Below are positions 25,190 through 35,224 of a DNA stretch of 64,000 nucleotides, in pieces. This stretch comes from Desarmillaria ectypa. Lineage: Eukaryota; Basidiomycota; Agaricomycetes; Agaricales; Physalacriaceae. Position numbers and translations under genes: made by a program. Within the stretch, counting starts at the first letter, position 1. Every line of letters begins with the position of its first letter. The DNA lies in contig JAUDYN010000004.1 in the NCBI GenBank assembly GCA_030407005.1, positions 372,001-436,000 on the forward strand, given 5' to 3'. The notes under the pieces were generated by a model. The model had not been told where the DNA came from. It was given only the letters and a program-made list of their open reading frames with translations, and made no database searches.

Positions 25190-26558
25190 TTAGCTCAGGT
25201 CAACTTTTCTGCATGCTTTAAGCATGACTGCTTTGGGTGTTTGGTTGACTTGTATATGGTGCATATGTGTTTGTAGTGACAGATGTCTAAGTTGCACCTT
25301 CCAGCATTCCAATTCTTACAGATCTCCTCTTCATTGCATTGATGCTTTCTTGAGCTGCTCTCTCTAGTGCCTGTAGGTGGAGTTGCATAGACAGTGCCTC
25401 CAGTCTCAAGATAAGCAGTCTTGAGATGTTGGAATTTTTAGATGTCACTAAATAGAACATCTTAGCATATTGCAATAAAGTTCCAAATTGCTCTATTACA
25501 TGCAATGACTCACTCATGCATTGACATGTCATAGACTGAGAAGAGGTCATTGATATACTTGTAATAAGTATAGAGTTCTGCCTCTCTTCTCTAAAATATG
25601 TAAGCAACCATTCTCTTGAACAGATTCCACACTTGGATCCACTGACTATAGTTCTTGATCTTGGTGGCTGGCTTGATGGATAGTAATTGAAGGATGAGTC
25701 TGGTTGCAAGTGTGTGGGAAGATATGCTGATAATTTCGGTGGAGTGGAAATTGCTAAGTATCTTATCAAAGTTGATAACAGTGCTAGCCAGGATTGACTT
25801 GTAGCCAGTGTCTGTGAATGTAGGTCTGTTGAACATATTGGAGAGGATGCAAAAGGCTTCCCTAGGATTTTGAGAATAGTTTTCAAGTCACTTTTGAACA
25901 TATCTATGTTCCTCAGAGAGTGTAGCATTAGTGAGAATATGTTCAACTTCCCAGCTGAGCAAGCTATAGTCAAGTTTTGGGTGTTTGTTGGTGTAATCTT
26001 CATCCTGTCTATCAGAGTTCTCTTCAGAGCTGGACAAGCTCTGAGTGTGGGAATAAGAGGTCTGATCTTATTGCCTCCCATCATTAAGATGTCCTCAGTC
26101 TTGACTAAGGGAGAATGACTATCTTCTTCTCTGACATGAATGCTCCCTACTGTTTTGCTATCCATTGTAATGGCCATCTTGTCTGTGAGCCTCTCTTGCA
26201 AGGTTTTCACTCTCACTGTCAGATCCTTGGATACAATGACCCCAAGCTGCTGCCTCAGTGACTTGCCTCTCATGGGAGTCAAGTTGTGCAAGCCAAGGTT
26301 CAAGTTGTGCAGGATCATCTAGGAATCCATGGCAGGTGCAGACTTGGTGAAGGTGCAGGGCGATTCAGGCTGCAGCCACACTCTTGCTGATAGTTCTATC
26401 AATAAACTGTTGGACATATTGCTGTAACTGTCATTAGGCAGTGGCTTGAATCTCTGCATGAGGGTCTTCCCTCCTGTTCTCCTCCCATAGCATCCATGGC
26501 TGTCTGTTGGTCTGTTGAGCAGTTTGTCCATCCACTGAGAGGCCATAAGACATGTCAA
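25190..26558 (-). pseudogene. gag-like ORF1 of the YR element
   Basis: The longest open part (26318-25287) and overlapping frames encode a polar protein. It ends in a Cys/His-rich segment (EEICKNWNAGRCNLDICHYK followed by HICTIY and KHPKQSCLKH), resembling the zinc-finger tail of agaricomycete YR-element ORF1 proteins. Segments such as FNRPTFTDTGYKSILAS and IQVWNLFKRMVAY lie before it. Frames alternate, so it is decayed. Confidence 0.6.
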
Positions 26559-26594
26559 ATTGAGTTTTTAAAGATGGGATATGAGCAATATTCA

Positions 26595-27059
26595 AGTAAA
26601 GATGTAAACTACTGAGGCAATGAGAACTAAGCAACAGAGAGAGAACATTAGATCATACCTGGCAAGATGGTGAGGGTGCAATAGAGAGAGGCTAGTCTCT
26701 CTATTTTCCTCTGCTCACCAGGTGTCTTCACTAAATCAAATATGCTCTGACTCTGCTTGCAACCTATCTGGTGGGAGTTACTGAGTGCTGTCAAGATAAG
26801 AGTGGGAGTTCAACTCACTTATATTCTCCTCACTTGTGACCTGAGTTAGGTGGAGAGTGAGGAGGATGTGAGAAGCATTGGTATAGCAATGATTCATGCA
26901 CATTGTCTTTCTCACTTGCAGCCTTGCTAATGCAAAAGGCAGAGAGGATTTGTGTCTCACTTTCAGCCTGAGAGGTGGAGACACATGAGTGGAGAGGGTG
27001 AGCATCAGTACATGGGTACTCACTTGACAATTACCCTTGTGTAAACTATATCTAAACCC
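26595..27059 (-). repeat. split direct repeat A1 (5' terminus of the YR element)
   Basis: Matches A2 (20030-20528) in the same orientation, including CACCAGGTGTCTTCACTAAA and CATGATTCATGCACATTGTC-like stretches. It ends at the flank where copy-1-like sequence resumes. Confidence 0.75.
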
Positions 27060-27146
27060 AATCACTTTGCATCACCTAAGAAGCACCTATCAAGACAATG
27101 TCTAATCTCAAAACAGATAGCAGAAGCCCTGTACTCTGTTGGATGA
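27060..27146 (+). repeat. DUF7330-like repeat unit, copy 2, middle fragment
   Basis: ATCACTTTGCATC and AGAAGCACCTATC match copy 1 at about 14008-14055 (GTCACTTTACATCC, AGGAGCATCTATC). This fixes the right-hand insertion point of the retroelement. Similarity fades toward 27146. Confidence 0.55.
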
Positions 27147-28490
27147 TGATGTGCTTGGTAACAGTGAGTGACAAAAGAATTAGGGAATGGCAATAAACAC
27201 CAATCACACTAAACCTCTTACTACTCTACACTTAATCACCAATATTGAATTTGAGCAGTTTCGAGTATGATGGAAGCACTCTGCAGACTTCAATAATCAA
27301 GTACAATTGTCTTAAAAGATGTTTTATTCATTACTAGTGAGTTTATACAAAGTACTACTCATACTAGTGGGATTGGTAAGACACAATTGGGTAAAAAGTG
27401 ACTTGGTTTAAGCTACTGTGCTCATTCTGACTGAAACTGCTTTGAACTAGTGGCGCTCTTGGCCCTATACTGCTTCCTATAAGTGATAAACACTTGACTA
27501 GCCATGCTCTTGGCTAACTAGTGGCACTCTTGGCCTAAGAATAATACTATAACTCCAAGAACTTTGCTTGAACTAACTTCAAAACACTCTGGATCTTTGC
27601 AGGACACAACAGTGACTCTAAGGGACTTCATTCAATGCAATTCTATTGGTGACTTAGCGACTATTAATCACTTCATCAAGGTTAAGCACAAAAGCCTTTA
27701 ATTGGGGACACCAGTTACTACCAGTGAGGGCTCAACTGCAGGGATGGCTTGCCTGGTTTGCACAAGCACCCATCCTACTACTTATATACTACTGAGGCAG
27801 AACTATAAATATCATCTGGGTATAGAGTATATTAGTAAGGATTTCTTGGCTAGTCATGAATAATGGTGAATAATCACACAATAGTCGGTCTAGTCTGTTT
27901 TCTTTTCAAATATTCAGTCTAGAGACTCCACAGTTGGTCTTTCCACACCCTTGGCACAACTACATGCCCTAGTAATGCAGTTATATGAATATCCAGATAT
28001 TGGTACCTGTAACAGCTATCCGATCATGATCGAGGGTGCAGTTTGGCTCCACTAGCATTGATCATAAGAGATCTATATCAAAATAGTTGGATCTGGGCTC
28101 AAGTTTAATCCATTCCTAATTTATTTCTAAGTCCTGTTTCAAGATTGCCATGTGACTAGTTATCCTGACTTAGGCGTTTATGCCCAGTCTGGGCTGCTAG
28201 TGACAGAACTTGACAAGATCTGTGTACTCTGCTCCTGGTTTTTGTGTGCTAGTAGTATCCTTCATTTGCTAGTGGCTGTATTTCACTTAGTTCTGCTAGC
28301 ATTCAAGTTACTAGTCTGGCAGGCTGGTAGATTTAACCCACTAATGGTGTTGCATCTAAGTCCTGGCTCTACCAGTTGCTTACTGCTTTTAACTATCAGC
28401 TCAAAGCCTCAGCTATAGTCCTCTATGTATCACTAGTATAGGATAGATGTGCAATAGTATTGTTACAAAATCGCAAAATCTAGGTGTGAA
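27147..28490 (+). repeat. 1.34-kb repeat, right copy
   Basis: Reverse-complement partner of 23328-24740. It interrupts copy 2 of the DUF7330-like unit; about 1 kb of that unit (equivalent to roughly 14100-15080) is missing at this point. Confidence 0.85.
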
Positions 28491-28805
28491 CATGTAGACG
28501 GCGTATCAACAGGCCTTGGCTACACATGTTTTCCCTCATTGGACTGATCTTGACAAGATCACACTCAGTCCGAGCACCCAGGAAGGAAGGAAGGATGCGA
28601 GCCATTGTTGAGAGTTATTCGGCATTTAGAGTCGCATCGTTAGCCGCCGCACCGCAGTATCAACTGGAAGCCGTCCAGCACTGGGTAGCTGTGATCAATG
28701 CAGTGTACCCTCCAATTGCTGCAGACCCAGTTGATGACGCTTTCTTGTGATAGACTTTGGGTGAGATGAACAGTAGAGTACGCAATTAGAATACCAGCAG
28801 AACAA
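28491..28805 (+). pseudogene. DUF7330-like repeat unit, copy 2, right fragment
   Basis: Homologous to about 15080-15385. The frame encoding AIVESYSAFRV and AVYPPIAADPVDDAFL stays open to the same stop position (28748-28750) as copy 1. Unlike the left fragment it keeps many CpG sites. Confidence 0.6.
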
Positions 28806-29304
28806 CATGTAGTGAGAACATGTAGCAATTTTATACAATACCTTCAAATTTGGAACGGGATTTGATTTATTTGTCGTGTCGCTAAATCAGTAAACGTAAG
28901 CGGCGCTCTGCAGAGAACTCTTCAACGTCGTGCCAAAAATTGGAAGTCTTCGGAACCGATGAACCACGTATAACCATACCTGTGTGGATGCGGTATTAGA
29001 ATGCACCTCGAAGAGCTGCTAGAATTGCATCCTATTTTCTCAGATACAGTCACATCATGCATGAGGAGCCCCAGGCTTTTGATAATTTAGAGGACGAGGA
29101 TATTGTTGTCGGAGAGCTAGCGTGTCTTCCTAGGGTAACAACAACTTGTCCTATTGCCGTACAATTCATGACATGGCACTTTCTGCTAGCTGCAGTCACG
29201 ACGCATTCCAACGTGTATATACTCGATGGCATTATTACGCAGTACATTGTCAGTTCCACCCCCATTTCCCATGACGCGACAAGGCTAAAGAGCAACAGGA
29301 CGAT
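28806..29304. other. intergenic
   Basis: No supported gene. An 83-codon frame near 29057 lacks any motif and is probably chance. Confidence 0.4.
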
Positions 29305-30560
29305 TTAGTCCCAAATCCTAATTAGTGTCCGCAACAACGCTGAGCAAACCAATCCCGCTGTCAGTCCTGTAGGAAATAGATGTTGCTGTGCGTTTTGAGC
29401 ATAGAGAAGCGCCCCCACTACTCCGTCAATGTCACAATCAAAGAGCACGGAAATGCGATTTGACCTCGTGCGTGGTTTTCCTTGATTCTTAGCAGGCTTA
29501 GGCTTGGTGCTAGGAAGAGGCGGGACCCAGTTCGCCGACTTTTCCACAAGCTCACGTTGGAAATCAACATCGTAACCGACATACTTTGTAGTAATATGAA
29601 CATCAGAACGAACGACAAAAGAGGTAATAGAAACCGACTTACCAGCCAACCGTGAATGAATGCGTTGGCTATCTACTCCTTGGTGACATTTTTGTACTTG
29701 CTTCCGCCTCGGAGAGCCCCATCAATTTCTGTCCTGGTCGGCTCGCGACTAAGTCGCTGGTGCAGAAAAACTATTACTCTTCAATGGTTTCCCCATCCCA
29801 AAACCATACTTGTTTGCCCAAACCAAACGACCCTGTTGTGGCGAAGGATCAAAGACGAAAATAAACGTGTTCTTTGCTCATCCATTCTTCCCTCGTTAGA
29901 GACGCAACCCTTTCCACCTTGTGTTGCCACTTCTCGCTATCGGTCCGAGAGAAAACCCTTTAACCGTCGGGCTATACATCGTCCGGCAAGACATTTCAAT
30001 GATGAAATACAGTCCGAGTGCACCAGGCACTTCTAGAGCATGAGGATTCGTGTTCAGATTTAAGTACATGAGATAATCCATGCGAGATGATGCAATAATC
30101 ACTGAAGAATTTTTTTTGAGATACTTGGGAAAGTTTCCTAACTTGCCGCCATAATATTTTGGCATGAAGAGGTGGTGTACAACGACATCGCGCACGTCCT
30201 GGTCTAGTGAGATGTCATAGAAATCGATACCTTTGAGACGATATAGGACGATGTCCAGCGACAACTCTGCGTCTTTGTATTTCTTTATTTTAGGTTGCAT
30301 AAACGGATTATAAAGAAGTTGATTATACCGTTGAGTGAGTACTTACGTTGACAAGTCTCTGCGTCACTTTTTCATCATCGTACTCGAATCTTACAATTTC
30401 ATCTGGAACATTGTCAAGAACAGCACGTAGTGCGAGATCGACGACCCTAAGCACCGTTATCCGACACCTCTTGCGAGGTGGAGTCTCAGAGCAGGACCTC
30501 GACTCTCGACCCAGTACTAGGAGACGGGAGACGCTGTGCTGTCGCGATTCGGAGAGGTAG
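29305..30560 (-). pseudogene. DUF6697-like gene, copy 2, decayed
   Basis: Segments align with the gene at 9992-11371: SETPPRKRCRITVLRVV, RLVN, PKIKKYKDAELSLDIV, YYGGKLGNFPKYLKKN, NTNPHALEVPGALGLYF, VFSRTDSEKWQ and YVGYDVDFQRELVEK with a Pro/Lys-rich tail. The intron after RLVN keeps its GTAAGT donor (as in copy 1) but the acceptor is CAA instead of CAG, so splicing is lost. A frame change lies between LGLYF and VFSR. It is inverted relative to copy 1, with about 18 kb of repeat-rich DNA between. Confidence 0.65.
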
Positions 30561-31102
30561 ATAGTCTAGGGGATACGCCGTTATCCTTTGATACAGAGTG
30601 ATCAGCCACATCCAGAGCAGGAGAATTGTGCCAGTGTAAAAGTTGAGCAGTGAGACTGGTTATGAGAGTATGAGTCCAGCTTCTTGGGCCATTGCCAATC
30701 CCAAATCCCGAGTTCTGCGAGAAAGAGAACCTGTAAAGACTCAAGAGATGAGTAGGCCAGAATCGTGGAGAACTCAAATTGAGCATCAGTGTGCACCTGT
30801 CTCGCATAATTTTAATTTTAGCATGGCCTCCCAAGACTGAAATATTACCTGACTTCTTTGCACACTTTTAAATCGCGATAGAAGAAGAAAATGCGTAGAT
30901 TCTGATAATTCTGATTGGATGCCGGGTATCGGACCGTTTACCACGCGATCCCTGCGCACACGTGAGAAGAATCGCGGCCGTTTCGCCGTACTTCCTTCTT
31001 TCGTTTCTGCCACATTCTTCCCCCACGAGGACTGTCTTTTCGTGTTAACGCATAACTGAATTCGATACGGCAAGAGTTATTTGGCAAATCATTCAAGAAA
31101 CC
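30561..31102. other. intergenic, promoter side of the SAMHD1-like gene
   Basis: No gene recognised. It contains the 5' end of the DUF6697-like pseudogene region and the promoter of the rightward dNTPase gene. Confidence 0.4.
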
Positions 31103-33433
31103 ATGCCTGGAGCCAGTCATTTCGTGCTGAGGATCATTAAGGATCCTATACACGACCTTAGTACGTCCTTACTCTCTCGTTCAGCACACGAGGATCTGAT
31201 GGCGCCCTTAGTCGAAGTCAGCCCTCGACTTTCTGTCTTTTTGGATACGTGCGTGACATTGACATGATGGACAGGACAGGCAATGACTCCTGTCAATACT
31301 AACTACAAAATAAGACGCCAATTCCAACGTCTACGTTATATCAAACAGCTGGGAACTTCATACTACGTGTGGCCTGGAGCTTCGCACAATAGATATGAGC
31401 ATTGCCTAGGTACGCCATCCGAATTTTGGGGCCGTTGGCTTTGACACGAGCCGATGAAAGGTGTTGCTCATCTCGCCAAGACTTTGGCGACGAATCTACA
31501 GATGAAACAACCAGACCTTGGGATCACTGATAGAGACATAGAGTGTGTGGAACTTGCCGGTTTATGCCATGACCTTGGGCACGGACCGTGGAGTCATGTT
31601 TGGGATTCAATGTTTATTCCGACGGCCCTGTACGTTCTTCTTTCAATGGATTCTAGCCGGTAGTGATTTTCTTTACTAGACCAGACTTGAAAACCCGGTG
31701 GAAACATGAGCAGGGCTCTGAGATGATGTTCGATTATCTTGTAGCGTGCAACAATATCGAAATTGAGGAGGCAGACACGAAATTCGTCAAAGCTCTTATC
31801 GCAGGGGATCCGGCGAAATGTGATACGTATACGCTTCATTTCTCCATTTGTACATGCTCTTAGTCCTTCTGATAGGTCCGAAAAGGAGTTTCTCTTTGAT
31901 ATCGTAGCCAACAAGAGAAATGGCTTGGATGTGGACAAGTAGGTGCTCGTTCTACCCCTCAGCAGTATATCTGGTGACAGTTACGACAGGTTCGATTACT
32001 TTGTCCGCGACTCCCATATGATTGGCGAACCCATCAAGATTAATCTTACACGGTATGCAACAGCGATTTTTCACTGCTGACATGCGGCTGTTTCGGGTCA
32101 GACAAATTTTCGTGTAGGCATTGAATGCAGAAAAAACTGTCGGCTCTACCATCAGTGGGGATCCCGACGGCTTTCGATGGGTCAATTGCCTCAGTCAAAA
32201 ATTTATCTGTATTTTATCTCCCCCCCAAATTTGACCGGCGCAAACTAGTCACCTGCCGGTAGTGTTTGGCCCTGTCATGATGCTGACATACAGTTTTAGC
32301 CTGCTTAAATCTGCCCGGGTGATCGATGGACAGATATGCTACGACATCAAAGATGCCAACAATATCTACGAGGTGTACAATACTCGATTCCGCTTGCACA
32401 AGCATATCTATAACCACAAGACGGGTGAGAATGTCTCCAACGCCTTTGAGAGCCAATAATTGACTATTTCATCACAGCCAAGGCCATCGAGTACATGATC
32501 ATTGATGCTCTCCTCCTGGCAGAGCCGTATCTGAAAATAGCTTCACGAGTGTTTGATCCCCAAAAATTCACATACTTGACCGATGATATCATGACCCAAA
32601 TTGAGTGCGAGGCGGTAAGCAATCCAGTAAGTATTAATCCTCTTGATTTGAACGTAATATCTCACTCATCTGCAAGGATTTGGCTCCCGCCGCGGCGATT
32701 TTTGACCGTATCCGGACCCGCGACTTGTATAAGAGCGTCGATTATAAAACGGTTGATTGGGCTGATCATAAGTTCTTCGAGGCGGAGGTAACGCCAGCCA
32801 AGATTGTTAGGGAAGCACACAATGATATGACCGAGCCTTCTGGCCTTACTCCGGATGATGTCATTGTGTCCCTTGCACCCATGCACTACGGTTTGCTCGA
32901 TGAAAACCCTCTGCACCGTGTCAAGTTCTATTGCAAGAGTCGACCTAATGGTGCGCCTCCTCCTACCTGCTCTTTTTTGATCTGAATGAACCATCATCTA
33001 GTGTGTGCCATTGCTCAACCAGGCGACTATTCGAGCCTCGTGCCATCAGTTTTTGGAGAAGTACTTCTTCGTGTATACACGAAAAAAGTAGAGTAAGTTG
33101 TCAGCTCTTCTTGCGAGCGTGATTTTCTCAATATTTTCCAGATACTACTCCGATGTGCAGGCCGGGTACCGCACTCTCCTTTCCAAGATTGCCGGCAGAT
33201 CGTCGGTCACCGTACTCACGCCACCTACCACTGAGGCTCCTTCTACTCCCAGACCGTCTCGCAACAGCAGCTTAACTTCACTTGATGGTTCTCCTGGTGG
33301 GAGCAGATACGGCGAGAACCAATTTACCACTGTTGAGCGGGGCTATATCCCGGCAAGTCCTGCCAAACAGCTGAAACGCAAGGTTAGGAGTACAGAGGCG
33401 GAAGGATCTTCGAAGAAGAAAAAGACATCGTGA
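31103..33433 (+). CDS. SAMHD1-like HD-domain dNTP triphosphohydrolase
   Basis: The family hydrolyses dNTPs to nucleosides and triphosphate and so limits the dNTP pool. The ATG at 31103 begins [19 protein letters not shown]. Spliced exons give [19 protein letters not shown], the first metal His in [11 protein letters not shown], the HD pair in [41 protein letters not shown] and FDYFVRDSH (last metal Asp), then [20 protein letters not shown]. The C-terminal lobe reads [31 protein letters not shown] and [11 protein letters not shown]. No SAM domain is seen at the N-terminus, so it is shorter than the animal protein. The last about 80 residues are Ser/Pro-rich and end in a Lys-rich stretch, a likely nuclear signal. 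About nine exons; one intron has a textbook TACTAAC branch site near 31297. Confidence 0.88.
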
Positions 33434-33576
33434 GTGTCGTGTCGTGAATGAGGTAATTTATTTCTCGGACGGATTCGGTATTCTTAGATATCCGTAGACT
33501 TTACTCTTATACCGCCTATAATTTACGCATACTCGATGCCTTTTTACTTGTGTATAGCATTTTTTATCCTATGAGG

Positions 33577-34542
33577 CTAATGGGCCTGCAATGAGTCCAT
33601 AATAGGTTCGTCGTCAACGATCAAACTCCCATTACGCCCGCCAATCCTGCCGACATGATACACGGGTAGAGGCACTAGATAGACCTTCGCCACTGGGTCA
33701 GTTACCTTCCCTTCTACACTCCTTACAAATTCCTCCCATATCCCTGCTTCTTCATCTCCCCTCTCCTCAAGCTCTTCCTTCGCCTGCTTGCCCCGCACAC
33801 TTCCACACGGCCTGATGCCCACAGAGTGTACTCTCCACGTAGCGGCTGCCAAACACTTGCTCAAAGGCTGTCTTTTCAGTGAGCGAAATGAGGGCATCCA
33901 TGGCTCTGAAGTCAGCGGAGGTTTGGGAGATTGTGTAGTAATTAGCGTTCAGGTGGGGGATGGGGTAGTAGGGTATATGGATGGCTGTAAGGGACTGACA
34001 TCGGATGTAGATCGGGGCTGGGTACCCCCCGCTGGTATTGGAGGAGACGGTGTTTGGGCATAATATGAGTTTGGTATGAACTGCCTTGAGGCTGGCATGG
34101 CTGTACTAGCACCTGGTGCAGGTCGTTTTCTTAAGAGAGCGGATGCGAGTCCCGCTGTGCCAACAGGCGGTAGTTCTGATCCAGAGAACTGTGGCTGTGT
34201 GGCAACCTCCTGACGCATTCGTCGTCACTGAAGCCCTCTAGTAGACGTTTACGGATACGGTACAGTAATCGATGGGTATGGATAACCCGGGCACTGCTCA
34301 CGGTGTGCTGTTCCCATTTCCGAGATCGAGGGTTGAAGGTGTCCAAATATGAAAATGTGGTAAAGCCTAAATCGTTCACAAGAGTTGGGAAGCGGAAAAG
34401 CTAGAAGAGCGGGAAAGTAGGAATCATGTGCAACAAACGAGTCGGCTCGACGTGGGCCTATGAATAGAAGAGCGCCATCGGTGTCCAGTGAAATGGTCAA
34501 GGTGCACAGGAGTTCACAGTGGATGGAGCTAAAGGATGGCAA
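33577..34542 (-). pseudogene. conserved agaricomycete protein of unknown function, frameshifted
   Basis: Starting at an ATG at 34542, coding-like pieces follow in order but in changing frames. They are LDTDGALLFIGPRRADSF with SYFPALLAFPLPNS, then TTFSYLDTFNPRSRKWEQ with LLYRIRKRLLEGFSDDEC, then QEVATQPQFSGSELPPVG and a Pro/Ser-rich linker. AMDALISLTEKTAFEQVFG and SRYVESTLCGHQAVWKCA follow, then QAKEELEERGDEEAGIWEE with FVRSVEGK and a VYLVPLPVYHV tail. At least three frame changes are not at usable introns. I have the impression of a family common in agaricomycetes but cannot name it. It is a pseudogene or has sequence errors. Confidence 0.5.
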
Positions 34543-35224
34543 TACGTCTATTTCTTGTCTTTACTTACTTTATACCAGAACACCAAAGTGATGGTGCACT
34601 GTAGTTCTTCCAGCTAGCTGCTTCTTCATTTCCGAGCCATGATCGGCTATACAGAGGGGGGATTTACAGCAATCACTGAGTCATTTTGACTGAGACGCTG
34701 GTCAGTATACACACTTAGTGGCGTAGCGGTATTCGGTTCTCAAAGTGATACAGTGGGCGCTGTCATAAAATGTGCTTGATTCTGTCCAGTAAACGTGGTA
34801 GATACAACGTGAAATTCCAGATACAGGAATCTGTGTCGGTGAACGGTGTGCATTGATATCAAGTTAATAAAACGAGCGTCGACAGACTCACCACGAACTT
34901 GGTTAATTAATCCAGGCTCAAGTCCGCAGACGGATCAGGAAGGCCTGGAAAAACTGACCATAACAAATCACGTGACCGTGACTGGGGCGCAGTAGCGTCA
35001 CGCGTGAGCGGAATCAGTTTGTTAACCTCTTTCCTTCTTCCGTCCCATTGTGCAGGTCACTTCGACGTGTTATATCGCATTTGGATGTCATAGCTGTCGA
35101 GTTGTATGTCCTTCCTTTATAACTACTGCAACCCTGAGTCAAAACTGTCGTCCTGACCGCTAGTTTGCATTAGCGTCATTCCGCTAATTCCCCCATTAAT
35201 TTCCTAGTCAGAACTGCCGTATAA
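34543..35224. other. intergenic, divergent promoters
   Basis: Lies between two divergently oriented genes. No open frame or repeat of note. Confidence 0.4.

Larger units (their letters stand above)
19814..27059 (-). mobile_element. tyrosine-recombinase retrotransposon (DIRS order, PAT/Ngaro-like) with split direct repeats
   Basis: This is a 7.25-kb element read on the minus strand, about 5.8 kb without a nested insertion. In order from 27059 it holds terminal repeat A1, a gag-like frame, reverse transcriptase, RNase H, tyrosine recombinase, then repeats B1, A2 and B2. There is no integrase, protease or LTR of the usual type. Its left flank matches copy 1 of the DUF7330-like unit up to about 14007 and its right flank resumes at about 14008. 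The insertion therefore made no evident target duplication, as expected of YR elements. All frames are broken and CpG is nearly absent, so it is dead. Confidence 0.8.

Noticed and set aside
28152..28418. 88-codon frame identical in both 1.4-kb repeats
   Set aside because: Identity follows from the repeat itself; the peptide is low-information and hydrophobic, with no start context or homologue that I know.
23328..28490. Inversion of the segment between the two 1.4-kb repeats
   Set aside because: The RT segments on both sides of the left repeat are on the same strand and in the right order, so the interior has not been inverted relative to the retroelement.
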